Assembly: GCA_009780875.1 (NCBI GenBank)
Contig: WQZE01000058.1
Location: 1-6,570, forward strand
Source: Bacillota bacterium
GTDB taxonomy: Bacteria > Bacillota > Clostridia > Christensenellales > Pumilibacteraceae
Direction: 5' to 3'
DNA: 6,570 nucleotides
Position numbers and translations under genes: made by a program. Below, in pieces: positions 1-5,826 of the stretch (positions within the stretch are counted from its first letter, which is position 1; every line of letters starts with the position of its first letter). A model generated the notes under the pieces. That model searched no databases and was not told the DNA's origin. It saw only the letters and a program-made list of their open reading frames with translations.

Positions 1-151
1 CACGATACGAATATTTAGTTATATCTGCAATCATTGTCCACCTCCTACCATGCAACACCCTATGTTTTAGGGTTTCTCCACTGCCGCCACACAACCCCAT
101 CTCATGGGCATACGCTCGCAATTCTTGTTCACTCATTTTATAGATGTTCAT
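1..151 (-). CDS. Partial gene after the fibre; SAP-like N-terminus
   Basis: The frame is open from ATG (149-151) to the left edge, giving 50 codons that begin MNIYKMSEQELRAYAHEMG. Residues 7-34 have the shape of a SAP/HeH helix-turn-helix: a helix with an E-L-x-x-Y-A-x-E-x-G-L pattern, a Gly-rich turn, then a second helix (ETLKHRVL). Phage genomes often carry such mini-domains, but function is not identifiable here. A GCGGAG lies 8 bases before this ATG and is only a fair ribosome binding site. A second ATG in the same frame at 32-34 follows a perfect AGGAGG, so the main product may begin at MIADITKYSYR, or both may be made. The gene follows the 548-aa fibre by 43 bases on the same strand and is probably in the same operon. 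Confidence 0.5.
   Translation of the reverse strand, partial: MNIYKMSEQELRAYAHEMGLCGGSGETLKHRVLHGRRWTMIADITKYSYR
41..46 (-). promoter_or_regulatory. Consensus AGGAGG ribosome binding site before an internal in-frame ATG
   Basis: On the minus strand AGGAGG is followed by a 6-base spacer (TGGACA) and ATG at 32-34. It is the best Shine-Dalgarno match in the window, and it sits inside an open frame that already has an upstream start. It argues that translation begins, or begins again, at 34. Confidence 0.6.
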
Positions 152-194
152 TGACACCGCTCCGCTACAATTCTTTTTATTCTCCTTTGAAATA

Positions 195-1841
195 TCACTT
201 AGCTCGTATAAAATCAAGGTCGCTTAATTGTGGTAGATTAAATGTATTGGGGCTTACAAGCGTGGGAATAAAAGGCATTCTAACATACCCACTACTTGCC
301 TGAAAATCACTGGTAGTATTGAGTGCATATGTTCCATCGGTTTTTTCTACAATCAAAACTTCTCTATCTAAATAACTACCGCCACTTGCACCACTATCTC
401 CAACTGCTATCAATGCATAGTTTTGTATCTCTTCTTTAATTCCACCCCTGCCAAAAGATACATAGCGTGTCGCTCCCGATATTGTCACCTGAGCGAATAT
501 TCTCTTTTGCATATAACTAGTATAATATTTTTTACTACTAGTCGTTACCGTAGCATCAATGTACCCAATATTAAAATTGAATTTTTTACTTTGACCATAA
601 TACAACCTATTTCCATCCGCAAATACAATATAAAAAACATTGTCAAACTCCGCTATCCAATCACAACTTATACCACTTACGCTAGCTGGAATATATGACA
701 ACTGCAACATTTCTATATCATCTATGCTATTAAATTTATATGCATACCAGCCTGATATACTATTTTGGACAACGCCGTATATGCCTTTGAAATTGTTTGA
801 GTAAAAATGATTAAATATCCCTATTGTTCCAGCACTATCTCCAAATGTTCCCGTGAGTTCTTTGGTTTGAAAAGTAGCAAAATCCGTTGTATATATCCAA
901 AAGTATGTTTTCGCATTGTTACCAAACTGAAAAATACCAAATTCATTTGTCTTTTCAAAGTAGTGTACGCTATACCGAGAGTTGAAATTTACATTGTCAA
1001 CAGTAGTATGCACTAATGTCCAGTTCGCCAAATCTGAGGACACAAAAATATCTTGCTCATTTTTTCCATTGACAGCTAAAACAAGCACTACTTTGTCGCC
1101 CGCAATCAACGCAGTAATGCCATTGTATGATTTTTCTGAGTCTATCTCAATATCAGTATATTGAATATCGCTTAATGTTTGCCAAGAACTAGTAGAAGTA
1201 ATAAATAGTAATCCTGTCTTATCAAACTTAACTTGAAATCCGTACCACTTACCATTAAAAAATTTTGTTGGGGCTGCATAGCTAACATTATTGGAATCAT
1301 CCGTAGGTGGGTTAATATCTATCTTTTTATATGTTGCTTGTGTTAACTGCGTAGAAACAAATGCATCACCAACAACACCATACAATTCAGCATACTCTGC
1401 CTTGCTTAACTCTCTACCATCGCATTGTAGCCACTTGCCATCCGCAGTCTCAATATTGCGTGCTGTGGTTTTTATATCGCCTATGTCGCTAATCATATCG
1501 GAGTCTTGACCAGGAACCCCGCCCCAATCATGCAGTATTAACCAGTCCGCTCCACCGCTTGCGTGGATATATAAGTCATAGCGTTGATTGTGTCCTATTC
1601 TAGTATCTAATTGAGCCGTCAATTCTTGTTCAGTTAATGTATGCAAAAATACATAAGCTTCACCCTCGTTGGTATCGGCAAACAAAGGCAAAGGATTCTC
1701 GGGACTAAATATGCCGTCCATTATGGTCACGCTTGTCCCATCTCGCCCAGCAACCCCTTGCGTGCCTTGCACACCTTGTTCGCCTTTATCGCCCTTGTCG
1801 CCTTTATCGCCGACAACCCTACCTAAATTGAAATCCGCCAT
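195..1841 (-). CDS. Phage tail fibre: collagen stalk, split tail-collar domain, propeller-like insertion
   Basis: This 548-aa protein is probably a receptor-binding tail fibre. Residues 11-35 form eight collagen-like G-x-y triplets rich in GDK, GEQ and GVQ, as in phage trimeric stalks. Residues 121-161 read like the first half of a phage tail-collar domain: GDIK, then ADGKWLQCDGRELSKAEY and L-Y-G-V-V-G-D-A-F. The usual closing collar motif (F-N-L-P-x-L, then F-I-R) appears only at the extreme C-terminus, residues 534-546. About 370 residues therefore separate the two halves. This stretch shows about six hydrophobic strand starts near residues 198, 250, 300, 352, 401 and 447, and S/T-D-x-x-x-W/F-x-like turns at 214-220, 268-274 and 318-324. 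That pattern suggests a beta-propeller blade of about 50 residues. The start is supported by AAGGAG 5 bases upstream. It overlaps the 53-aa gene by 23 bases. No catalytic residues are recognised. Confidence 0.85.
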   Translation of the reverse strand: MADFNLGRVVGDKGDKGDKGEQGVQGTQGVAGRDGTSVTIMDGIFSPENPLPLFADTNEGEAYVFLHTLTEQELTAQLDTRIGHNQRYDLYIHASGGADWLILHDWGGVPGQDSDMISDIGDIKTTARNIETADGKWLQCDGRELSKAEYAELYGVVGDAFVSTQLTQATYKKIDINPPTDDSNNVSYAAPTKFFNGKWYGFQVKFDKTGLLFITSTSSWQTLSDIQYTDIEIDSEKSYNGITALIAGDKVVLVLAVNGKNEQDIFVSSDLANWTLVHTTVDNVNFNSRYSVHYFEKTNEFGIFQFGNNAKTYFWIYTTDFATFQTKELTGTFGDSAGTIGIFNHFYSNNFKGIYGVVQNSISGWYAYKFNSIDDIEMLQLSYIPASVSGISCDWIAEFDNVFYIVFADGNRLYYGQSKKFNFNIGYIDATVTTSSKKYYTSYMQKRIFAQVTISGATRYVSFGRGGIKEEIQNYALIAVGDSGASGGSYLDREVLIVEKTDGTYALNTTSDFQASSGYVRMPFIPTLVSPNTFNLPQLSDLDFIRAK

Positions 1842-1980
1842 TTTTGCTCCTTATCAATTTTTGTTTTTGTTGTTCCAATTTTTTAACATCTCGCCTTAGA
1901 CATTGTAGTTGTTCCTCTCGGTGATTGAGTTCAAAAAACTCAACTCCGTACTTAGCCCAAAATTGTTCGTAAATCATCAT
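1819..1980 (-). CDS. 53-aa coiled-coil mini-protein between two fibre genes
   Basis: A short frame begins at ATG (1978-1980), with a second ATG next to it, and ends at TAG inside the start of the 548-aa fibre gene. The protein starts MMIYEQFWAKYGVEFFELNH. From about residue 19 to 45 it is a charged helix with Leu/Val spacing typical of a coiled coil. AGGAG lies 8 bases upstream and overlaps the stop of the 306-aa gene, while its own 3' end carries the ribosome binding site of the fibre, so coupled translation is likely. The aromatic N-terminus (FWAKYG) loosely recalls short XkdX-type proteins found among tail-fibre genes, but the rest does not match and I do not claim homology. The strong start signal and tight packing favour a real gene. 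Function is unknown; a fibre-assembly helper is only a guess from position. Confidence 0.65.
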   Translation of the reverse strand: MMIYEQFWAKYGVEFFELNHREEQLQCLRRDVKKLEQQKQKLIRSKNGGFQFR

Positions 1981-1991
1981 ATGCTAATCTC

Positions 1992-2912
1992 CTAAATTGT
2001 TAACACCAAATTGCCATCTTGTATACTCAAAGTCGGTGGGGCTATATCATCCGTAGTTACCACCCATAAGTTGCCATCCGCTCGTATCTCTACTCTAAAA
2101 TAACCGCTATCTAACGGAACATTGATTCCACTCTCGCCCTTGTCCCCTTTTTCACCCTTTTCTCCTTGTATGCCTTGCTCCCCTTGAACTCCTTGTAAGC
2201 CCTGCTCACCCCGCTCACCCCTTGCCCCAGTTTGTCCTCGTAGGTTAACTTGTTCACCCATTGTGCTATCAGGATTTTCAAATGCTAAGGCAAAACCACT
2301 CCACTCATGATTTGGCTTGTCGCCCTTTTCTCCTTGTATGCCTTGTTCCCCTTGAACACCTTGTTCTCCTTGTATCCCTTTTATATTCTCAAAAGTAAGT
2401 TTGCCACTGTCCGCCACATATACGCTAGCCTTGCCGACATTGTCCGCTAGTGTGTCGTCTACCGGGAATAGTCTGTTTATCTTATCAATCGCTCTTATGG
2501 CATCTTCAAGTATATCAGGGCTTGCCATTGCTTCTTTGCGATAGTCCCTATGCGTTGCCGTAATAAGCACTGGTATACTTACCCAGTTAGTAGTATTGTT
2601 ATCGCCCTCAAAAGCACTAAATGTCAGCCAAGTATTACCAGCAAAGGTCATACTTTTTGGCATAAAAAATGATACTCGCTCTTCGCCTGGCTCAAAGGTT
2701 AACACTTTGAATTCTCGCTTGGCATTAACCATATGAACGGCACGAAACATATTCTTGTATTGTGGCGGGTAGTATATTTCAAACTCGGTCACTCCATCTT
2801 CGCCAGCGACAATTTGGTATCCGCTCCGCTGGGCTACCATACTCACTTCGTAGCCGTTAATGTTTTGTCGTGACTGCTTTGTTTCCAACAACCATATTGA
2901 TACATCTGCCAT
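1992..2912 (-). CDS. Baseplate/tail-fibre protein with two collagen-like blocks (BppU-like N-terminus)
   Basis: This 306-aa protein is a likely phage minor structural protein of the baseplate or fibre. Residues 1-120 are beta-rich, and the segment around 78-100 (ERVSFFMPKSMTFAGNTWLT) recalls the upper-baseplate BppU N-terminal domain of Gram-positive siphophages. A helix at about 130-147 follows. Collagen block one runs from 179 to 199 (seven triplets). It is followed by the linker W-S-G-F-A-L-A-F-E-N-P-D-S-T-M-G at 204-219, a motif style common between collagen blocks in phage proteins. Block two runs from 226 to 262 (twelve triplets). The C-terminus ends I-Q-D-G-N-L-V-L-T-I, also typical of such proteins. 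The ribosome binding site is weak (GGCAGG, 6 bases before ATG). It is the first of two collagen proteins in the operon, and they may form parts of one adsorption device. The BppU assignment is moderate; the structural role is firmer. Confidence 0.8.
   Translation of the reverse strand: MADVSIWLLETKQSRQNINGYEVSMVAQRSGYQIVAGEDGVTEFEIYYPPQYKNMFRAVHMVNAKREFKVLTFEPGEERVSFFMPKSMTFAGNTWLTFSAFEGDNNTTNWVSIPVLITATHRDYRKEAMASPDILEDAIRAIDKINRLFPVDDTLADNVGKASVYVADSGKLTFENIKGIQGEQGVQGEQGIQGEKGDKPNHEWSGFALAFENPDSTMGEQVNLRGQTGARGERGEQGLQGVQGEQGIQGEKGEKGDKGESGINVPLDSGYFRVEIRADGNLWVVTTDDIAPPTLSIQDGNLVLTI
2155..2196 (-). repeat. Collagen-coding direct repeat, copy A
   Basis: These 42 bases match 2323-2364 at 40 positions. 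They encode residues 239-253 of the 306-aa protein (GVQGEQGIQGEKG core). The two copies lie in the same reading frame, 168 bases (56 codons) apart, so recombination between them would delete or duplicate a block without a frameshift. Confidence 0.85.
2323..2364 (-). repeat. Collagen-coding direct repeat, copy B
   Basis: This is the partner of the repeat at 2155-2196, with two mismatches in 42 bases. It encodes residues 183-197 of the 306-aa protein. The linker with the W-S-G-F motif lies between the copies and would be lost in a recombinant. Confidence 0.85.
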
Positions 2913-2928
2913 AGACTACCTGCCTTTT

Positions 2929-3585
2929 TTATACTGAGTCTCTAATTAGTTTTACTAGATAGCCTTTGCGTGTGAGTTGCTGAACCAAATAATCCGTATT
3001 ATCATCGTTAGTTTGGTGCAATGAAAGCAATTTTTCTAGCTCAGCAACTCGCTCACGCTCTTTATTAATTTCTAAAACTCCAATATCATAGCTTGCTTGT
3101 AGCTCTACAATTTGCTCTTTATAGATTTTACATATTTCTATCAAATCATCTATTGTCTCTTTATTCTCTACAACTGCCACACTTGCATTATTTGGTTCAA
3201 TCTCTTGCCCAGTGGTATTTGTCTCAACCAACTCATTTTGTGGCAACAATAGCGTATTATTGCTTTCTACGGTAATATATTCATAGTCTACTGGCAAACA
3301 TGGGTCAGCGACAATTTCAAAAGGTATATTTACCTTTGTAGGTATGACAGTTAGCAATTCTATATAGGCATCCTTAGGATATTCTATTTTTCCATCTATC
3401 ATAATTGCCTTACTGTCATCTAACTTAAAATGCCGATACTGTCTAGTATTGGGGTCTACATATCTTGCAATATATTTGCTCTTGCCACTCTCTATGATTG
3501 CCTTGTTAAGTAGTTCAGCAAATCCTACACCTTGTATCTCATATATCAATATCTCTTTTTGCTCTGTTGCTAATTTATGTTCCAT
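2929..3585 (-). CDS. 218-aa protein with C-terminal coiled coil, function unknown
   Basis: I do not recognise this family. Residues 1-105 look like a compact mixed alpha/beta domain: a helix around 21-33 (FAELLNKAIIESG), then strand-rich sequence including RYVDPNTRQYRHFKLDDSK. Residues 106-140 are polar and low in hydrophobics, so probably a flexible linker. Residues 144-190 form a charged heptad-like helix (IDDLIEICKIYKEQIVELQ, then further ERERVAELEKLL), which suggests a coiled coil and oligomerisation. There is no signal peptide or membrane span. Its ATG shares one base with the stop of the 158-aa gene (TAATG), and GGAGGGAG lies just upstream inside that gene, so translation is probably coupled. 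It directly precedes the collagen proteins and could be a structural or assembly protein, but this rests on position alone. Confidence 0.75.
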   Translation of the reverse strand: MEHKLATEQKEILIYEIQGVGFAELLNKAIIESGKSKYIARYVDPNTRQYRHFKLDDSKAIMIDGKIEYPKDAYIELLTVIPTKVNIPFEIVADPCLPVDYEYITVESNNTLLLPQNELVETNTTGQEIEPNNASVAVVENKETIDDLIEICKIYKEQIVELQASYDIGVLEINKERERVAELEKLLSLHQTNDDNTDYLVQQLTRKGYLVKLIRDSV

Positions 3586-4061
3586 TACAATACTCCCTCC
3601 GTTTTTTGGTCAGTATCTATTTTTGTTTGCTCTTGTTTGTTGTCTTTTGTTAGTGTCGGTTTGCTGTCTCTCAAAACTTGATTAATAATAGATTTAATAA
3701 GTTCTCTTATCTCATCCTTGCCTACCAACTTTTCTAATAGCGACCATTGTGCGTGTGTGAGCATAGCTTGCATTTTTTTGTAGGCTAGTTCCATCGCCTC
3801 GTGGTAATACTTCTCGCTCCACTCGCCCACTTTGCGTAGTGCATCTACAAACTCTTGGTCAACTGCCGCAATCACAGTTGGTGCATACTTGGTCAATAAT
3901 TTGATGAGTGGGGCAACCAGCCAACTAGATATCTTACTTCTAAAAAGTTTGTAAATTACACCTAGTATAGTTATGGCTATGCCCAATCCTGTCAATACTT
4001 GTGGACTACTTAGCCAATCCCCAAACTGCTCCCAACTTATTCCTAGTGTTGTACTTATCAT
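3585..4061 (-). CDS. 158-aa single-span membrane protein, function unknown
   Basis: The N-terminus is amphipathic (ISWEQFGDWLSSPQ), followed by a hydrophobic segment at about residues 22-40 that ends in basic K-L-F-R-S-K. By the positive-inside rule the long C-terminal part should be cytoplasmic. Residues 45-132 are predicted by eye to be mostly helical and rich in Lys, Glu and Leu; the last 25 residues are polar and probably disordered. AGGAG lies 8 bases before ATG. The stop overlaps the start of the 218-aa gene. The gene lies in the block of small membrane proteins upstream of the fibres. A holin or lysis-accessory role is possible, but no lysin is visible and the long soluble part is unlike most holins. 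Family unknown. Confidence 0.75.
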   Translation of the reverse strand: MISTTLGISWEQFGDWLSSPQVLTGLGIAITILGVIYKLFRSKISSWLVAPLIKLLTKYAPTVIAAVDQEFVDALRKVGEWSEKYYHEAMELAYKKMQAMLTHAQWSLLEKLVGKDEIRELIKSIINQVLRDSKPTLTKDNKQEQTKIDTDQKTEGVL

Positions 4062-4112
4062 TGTATTTTCTCCTATACTGTCTTGTTTTTATTTTTTATT
4101 GATGATTGTCTA

Positions 4113-4322
4113 CTAAAACAACCTTGTTGTGCTACACCACGCACCATCATCTGCAAACTCTACTAGGTATGCTCTTGCCACACTATCTATTGTTGGGGTA
4201 CACAATACTTTGTGTCTATTGTCTACAAAGCCGTATGTCACTGGTGTTTCTACATTGGTTTTGAGTAAACTGTTTAGGTCTACCACCGCTCTCCCTATAT
4301 ACCATTCTTTGTCTTGTTTCAT
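4113..4322 (-). CDS. 69-aa small soluble protein, function unknown
   Basis: AAGGAG lies 8 bases upstream of ATG and the gene follows the 61-aa membrane gene by 11 bases, so it is very likely expressed. The sequence alternates hydrophobic and polar residues (W-Y-I-G-R-A-V-V-D-L near residue 7; V-T-Y-G-F-V-D near 28; A-Y-L-V-E-F near 51), suggesting a small beta barrel or sheet. There are two cysteines (41 and 63), no signal peptide and no membrane span. I do not recognise a family. The opposite strand also holds an open frame of similar length, but it has no ribosome binding site and lies against the operon. Confidence 0.65.
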   Translation of the reverse strand: MKQDKEWYIGRAVVDLNSLLKTNVETPVTYGFVDNRHKVLCTPTIDSVARAYLVEFADDGAWCSTTRLF

Positions 4323-4333
4323 CTTGATTCTCC

Positions 4334-4519
4334 TTATCTATTAATCCTAGTCTTGCTGTAACGACTGATTGCTACAAAATTGACAATAATGCTCACTACC
4401 ACAAATATTGCAATGCCTATAACTATCTCTACGCTTAGGGTTATATGCTCATAGGCTAGCACAGTACATCCTACTCCTAATCCCACCCACATTGTGGTAC
4501 TCAATAATATTAGTAACAT
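4334..4519 (-). CDS. 61-aa two-span membrane protein, holin-like in size
   Basis: Two hydrophobic segments, about residues 1-22 and 29-51, are joined by a short loop (AYEHITLS), and the tail is basic (RYSKTRINR). Size, two spans and a charged C-terminus fit the general form of class II phage holins, but many unrelated small membrane proteins look the same and no endolysin gene is in view. The ATG overlaps the stop of the 102-aa gene by one base (TAATG), and the GGGAG needed for initiation sits within that upstream gene, so the two are probably translated in a fixed ratio. Holin is a hypothesis only. Confidence 0.7.
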   Translation of the reverse strand: MLLILLSTTMWVGLGVGCTVLAYEHITLSVEIVIGIAIFVVVSIIVNFVAISRYSKTRINR

Positions 4520-4827
4520 TATTTATCTTGCTCCCACTTTTCAAGCCGTTTACATAACACTTTGAGATATTGAAATAGTGTTCGCTTACAACAACCCATT
4601 ATGCCAACTTGCTCCGCCAAATCCCTTTGCCTACCAATAGGCAAAGTAGCGATTATTTCGCCGTCCAAAAACTCATTTAACTTGTTAAATCGCTCGTTCA
4701 TCTTATCATAAAATTCGCTTATCTCCGCTCGTTCCGCTACAAGCCTAGCCCTAGCACTATCTACTTGCTCTTGCGTTTGTGGTATTCTAGCGATACCTTG
4801 CTCGTTTGTCTTATTTTCGTTTATCAT
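4519..4827 (-). CDS. 102-aa helical phage protein, possibly crAss001_48/Acb2-like hairpin
   Basis: A good AAAGGAG lies just before ATG. Residues 1-22 are polar. Residues 23-54 form one long charged helix ending K-L-N-E-F-L, and residues 67-100 form a second helix ending Y-L-K-V-L-C-K-R-L-E-K-W; a short break with A-T-L-P lies between. This layout (E-x-x-x-L repeats, K-L-x-x-F, then a second helix with Q, M, Y and R-L) resembles small phage helical-hairpin proteins that I know as crAss001_48-related. It also recalls Acb2-type proteins, which bind cyclic nucleotides of the CBASS defence. If it belongs there, about seven extra residues lie between the usual M and Y. The similarity is from memory of the pattern, so family assignment is weak; the gene itself is convincing. 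Confidence 0.75.
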   Translation of the reverse strand: MINENKTNEQGIARIPQTQEQVDSARARLVAERAEISEFYDKMNERFNKLNEFLDGEIIATLPIGRQRDLAEQVGIMGCCKRTLFQYLKVLCKRLEKWEQDK

Positions 4828-4837
4828 TTATTCTCCT

Positions 4838-5455
4838 TTATATCCACCGTATAATCAACGGTACTAACACAACCGCCGCCACATACACTAATACCGCTAC
4901 AATCACCGCAATCCAAATATTTTTGAATAAGACATTGAGTTTTAGGGCAAAGGTGCTTATTGGTGCAATAGTCACACTTGCCACAATAAAATACACAACA
5001 AACCAAAACCCAGCCCCCATTTTCATCATCTTTTGTTGCCACTGAGGCACCGTACTCTCTACGCAGTAGACTTGACAAGCATTTTTATTGACATCAAAAG
5101 TAGCCTCGTTTTGTATCTTTTGTGCTGTGGCTTTTTGGGCAGTCAAATGACTATCTACAATATCTTTTGCATTGTCCGTAACTCGTTTTTTTACATTCTC
5201 GTCACTACTAATCAAATTGATTGCCGTTTGGTTTGTCGTTGCATTAAGCAACTCTGCCGTGTCCGTGCCTTTGAGTGTTTCAAAGTACGCTAGTGCGTTA
5301 TTGTCATCTTGCGTAGTTGGTATGACAATACCACTCACACCATCCGCTCCATTAGGACATATCGTACCAGGCACGCCAATAGACAAAGAAAAGTCTAATG
5401 CCTTACTCTCTTGTTCTATCTCACTATTGCTTGGTATTGGCTCATATTCACTCAT
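4838..5455 (-). CDS. 205-aa protein with C-terminal membrane hairpin, first gene of the minus-strand operon
   Basis: This is the first gene of the minus-strand operon within the window; AAAGGA lies 7-8 bases before ATG. The N-terminal 140 residues are soluble and polar. They include a short Gly/Pro segment (GVPG, then P-N-G-A-D-G-V-S-G, residues 27-42) that recalls the collagen-type sequence of the later fibres, but it is too irregular to call. A helical stretch rich in Asn, Thr and Lys follows (about 80-125). Two hydrophobic spans lie at about 149-167 and 180-202, separated by a loop with Lys, and the protein ends IIRWI. Cysteines are at 33, 127 and 131. I do not recognise a family. A membrane-anchored accessory protein of the phage envelope interaction, or an exclusion protein, is conceivable but unproven. 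A Cys-rich frame on the same strand inside the 3' half is an artefact of the hydrophobic codons. Confidence 0.75.
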   Translation of the reverse strand: MSEYEPIPSNSEIEQESKALDFSLSIGVPGTICPNGADGVSGIVIPTTQDDNNALAYFETLKGTDTAELLNATTNQTAINLISSDENVKKRVTDNAKDIVDSHLTAQKATAQKIQNEATFDVNKNACQVYCVESTVPQWQQKMMKMGAGFWFVVYFIVASVTIAPISTFALKLNVLFKNIWIAVIVAVLVYVAAVVLVPLIIRWI

Positions 5456-5466
5456 TCGCTTTTCCT

Positions 5467-5494
5467 TTGATTTTATAATTTTTTGTGGTATAAT
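5467..5494 (+). promoter_or_regulatory. Sigma-A promoter with extended -10, giving a leaderless start at 5500
   Basis: The -35 is TTGATT (5467-5472), the spacer is 16 bases, and the -10 is TATAAT (5489-5494) with an upstream TG at 5486-5487 (extended -10). The ATG of the 108-aa gene begins at 5500, about where transcription should start. The 14 bases TTTTGTGGTATAAT (5481-5494) recur with one change at 6080-6093. Confidence 0.75.
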
Positions 5495-5501
5495 AAATTA
5501 T
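5475..5501. repeat. 7-bp inverted repeat flanking the -10, possible operator
   Basis: ATAATTT (5475-5481) and AAATTAT (5495-5501) are perfect inverted copies 13 bases apart, on either side of the -10 of the promoter at 5467-5494. The position suits a repressor site, but the arms are pure A/T and could arise by chance. Confidence 0.25.
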
Positions 5502-5826
5502 GGATAAAAATATTGATTTGGACAAACAATCATACAAAATCTTAAAAAGATTTTACAATAAGAAATCTATAAGTTTTTCTTATGGTAATCCTATGCTAGA
5601 AACTGTAAACAACTTGCACCTAGAAACTGATTTTCTTGATTGTACAAATTCAGTTTTCATACATTCTGAAACATTTACATTCAAAATAACGCAAACTGGT
5701 ATTTTGGCTATTGAAAAATATAGGCGTCAACTAAGGCAAAATTTTCAATCACTCATTGCTACTGCTTTGAGTATTGGTAGTTTCATAATAGCAACGATTG
5801 CTCTTATTGTCAGCATAACACAATAA
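5500..5826 (+). CDS. 108-aa C-terminally anchored protein, winged-helix-like N-terminus
   Basis: The N-terminal part (about 8-76) has the flow of a small winged-helix domain: a helix S-Y-K-I-L-K-R-F-Y, two beta-like stretches, and the closing I-T-Q-T-G-I-L-A-I-E-K-Y. The T-x-x-G-x-x-A-I-E pattern is common at the end of such domains in Bacillota. A basic linker (RRQLRQ) leads to one hydrophobic span at about 85-106, so the soluble part should stay in the cytoplasm. Small helix-turn-helix plus membrane-span proteins of this kind are frequent in Bacillota and their phages; their function is not established. There is no ribosome binding site, and the promoter -10 lies 5 bases before ATG, so the mRNA is probably leaderless. 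The gene diverges from the fibre operon, converges on the 73-aa gene, and overlaps it by 78 bases. Confidence 0.7.
   Translation: MDKNIDLDKQSYKILKRFYNKKSISFSYGNPMLETVNNLHLETDFLDCTNSVFIHSETFTFKITQTGILAIEKYRRQLRQNFQSLIATALSIGSFIIATIALIVSITQ

Noticed and set aside
34..303. 89-aa plus-strand open frame at the left edge
   Set aside because: It lies antisense to the end of the fibre and the SAP-like gene, has no ribosome binding site and has no protein-like composition.
1669..1899. Plus-strand frame rich in Ser, Pro, Leu and Cys repeats
   Set aside because: It is the antisense of the collagen-coding triplets; the repeat character comes from the minus-strand GDK/GEQ codons.
2155..2364. CRISPR-like repeat pair
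   Set aside because: There are only two copies and they are in-frame collagen triplets within a gene; there is no array.
4129..4344. 71-aa plus-strand frame opposite the 69-aa gene
   Set aside because: It has no ribosome binding site, lies against the operon, and its hydrophobic end is antisense to the well-supported start of the 69-aa gene.
4824..5078. 84-aa Cys-rich open frame on the minus strand
   Set aside because: It is a shifted frame of the membrane-span coding part of the 205-aa gene. Val, Ala and Ile codons read out of frame give Cys and Gly. It has no ribosome binding site, and it competes with a gene that has one.
5456..5520. Minus-strand promoter for the fibre operon
   Set aside because: TATAAA and TATTAT occur, but no fitting -35 is seen at 16-18 bases, so I cannot place a start with confidence although one probably lies here.
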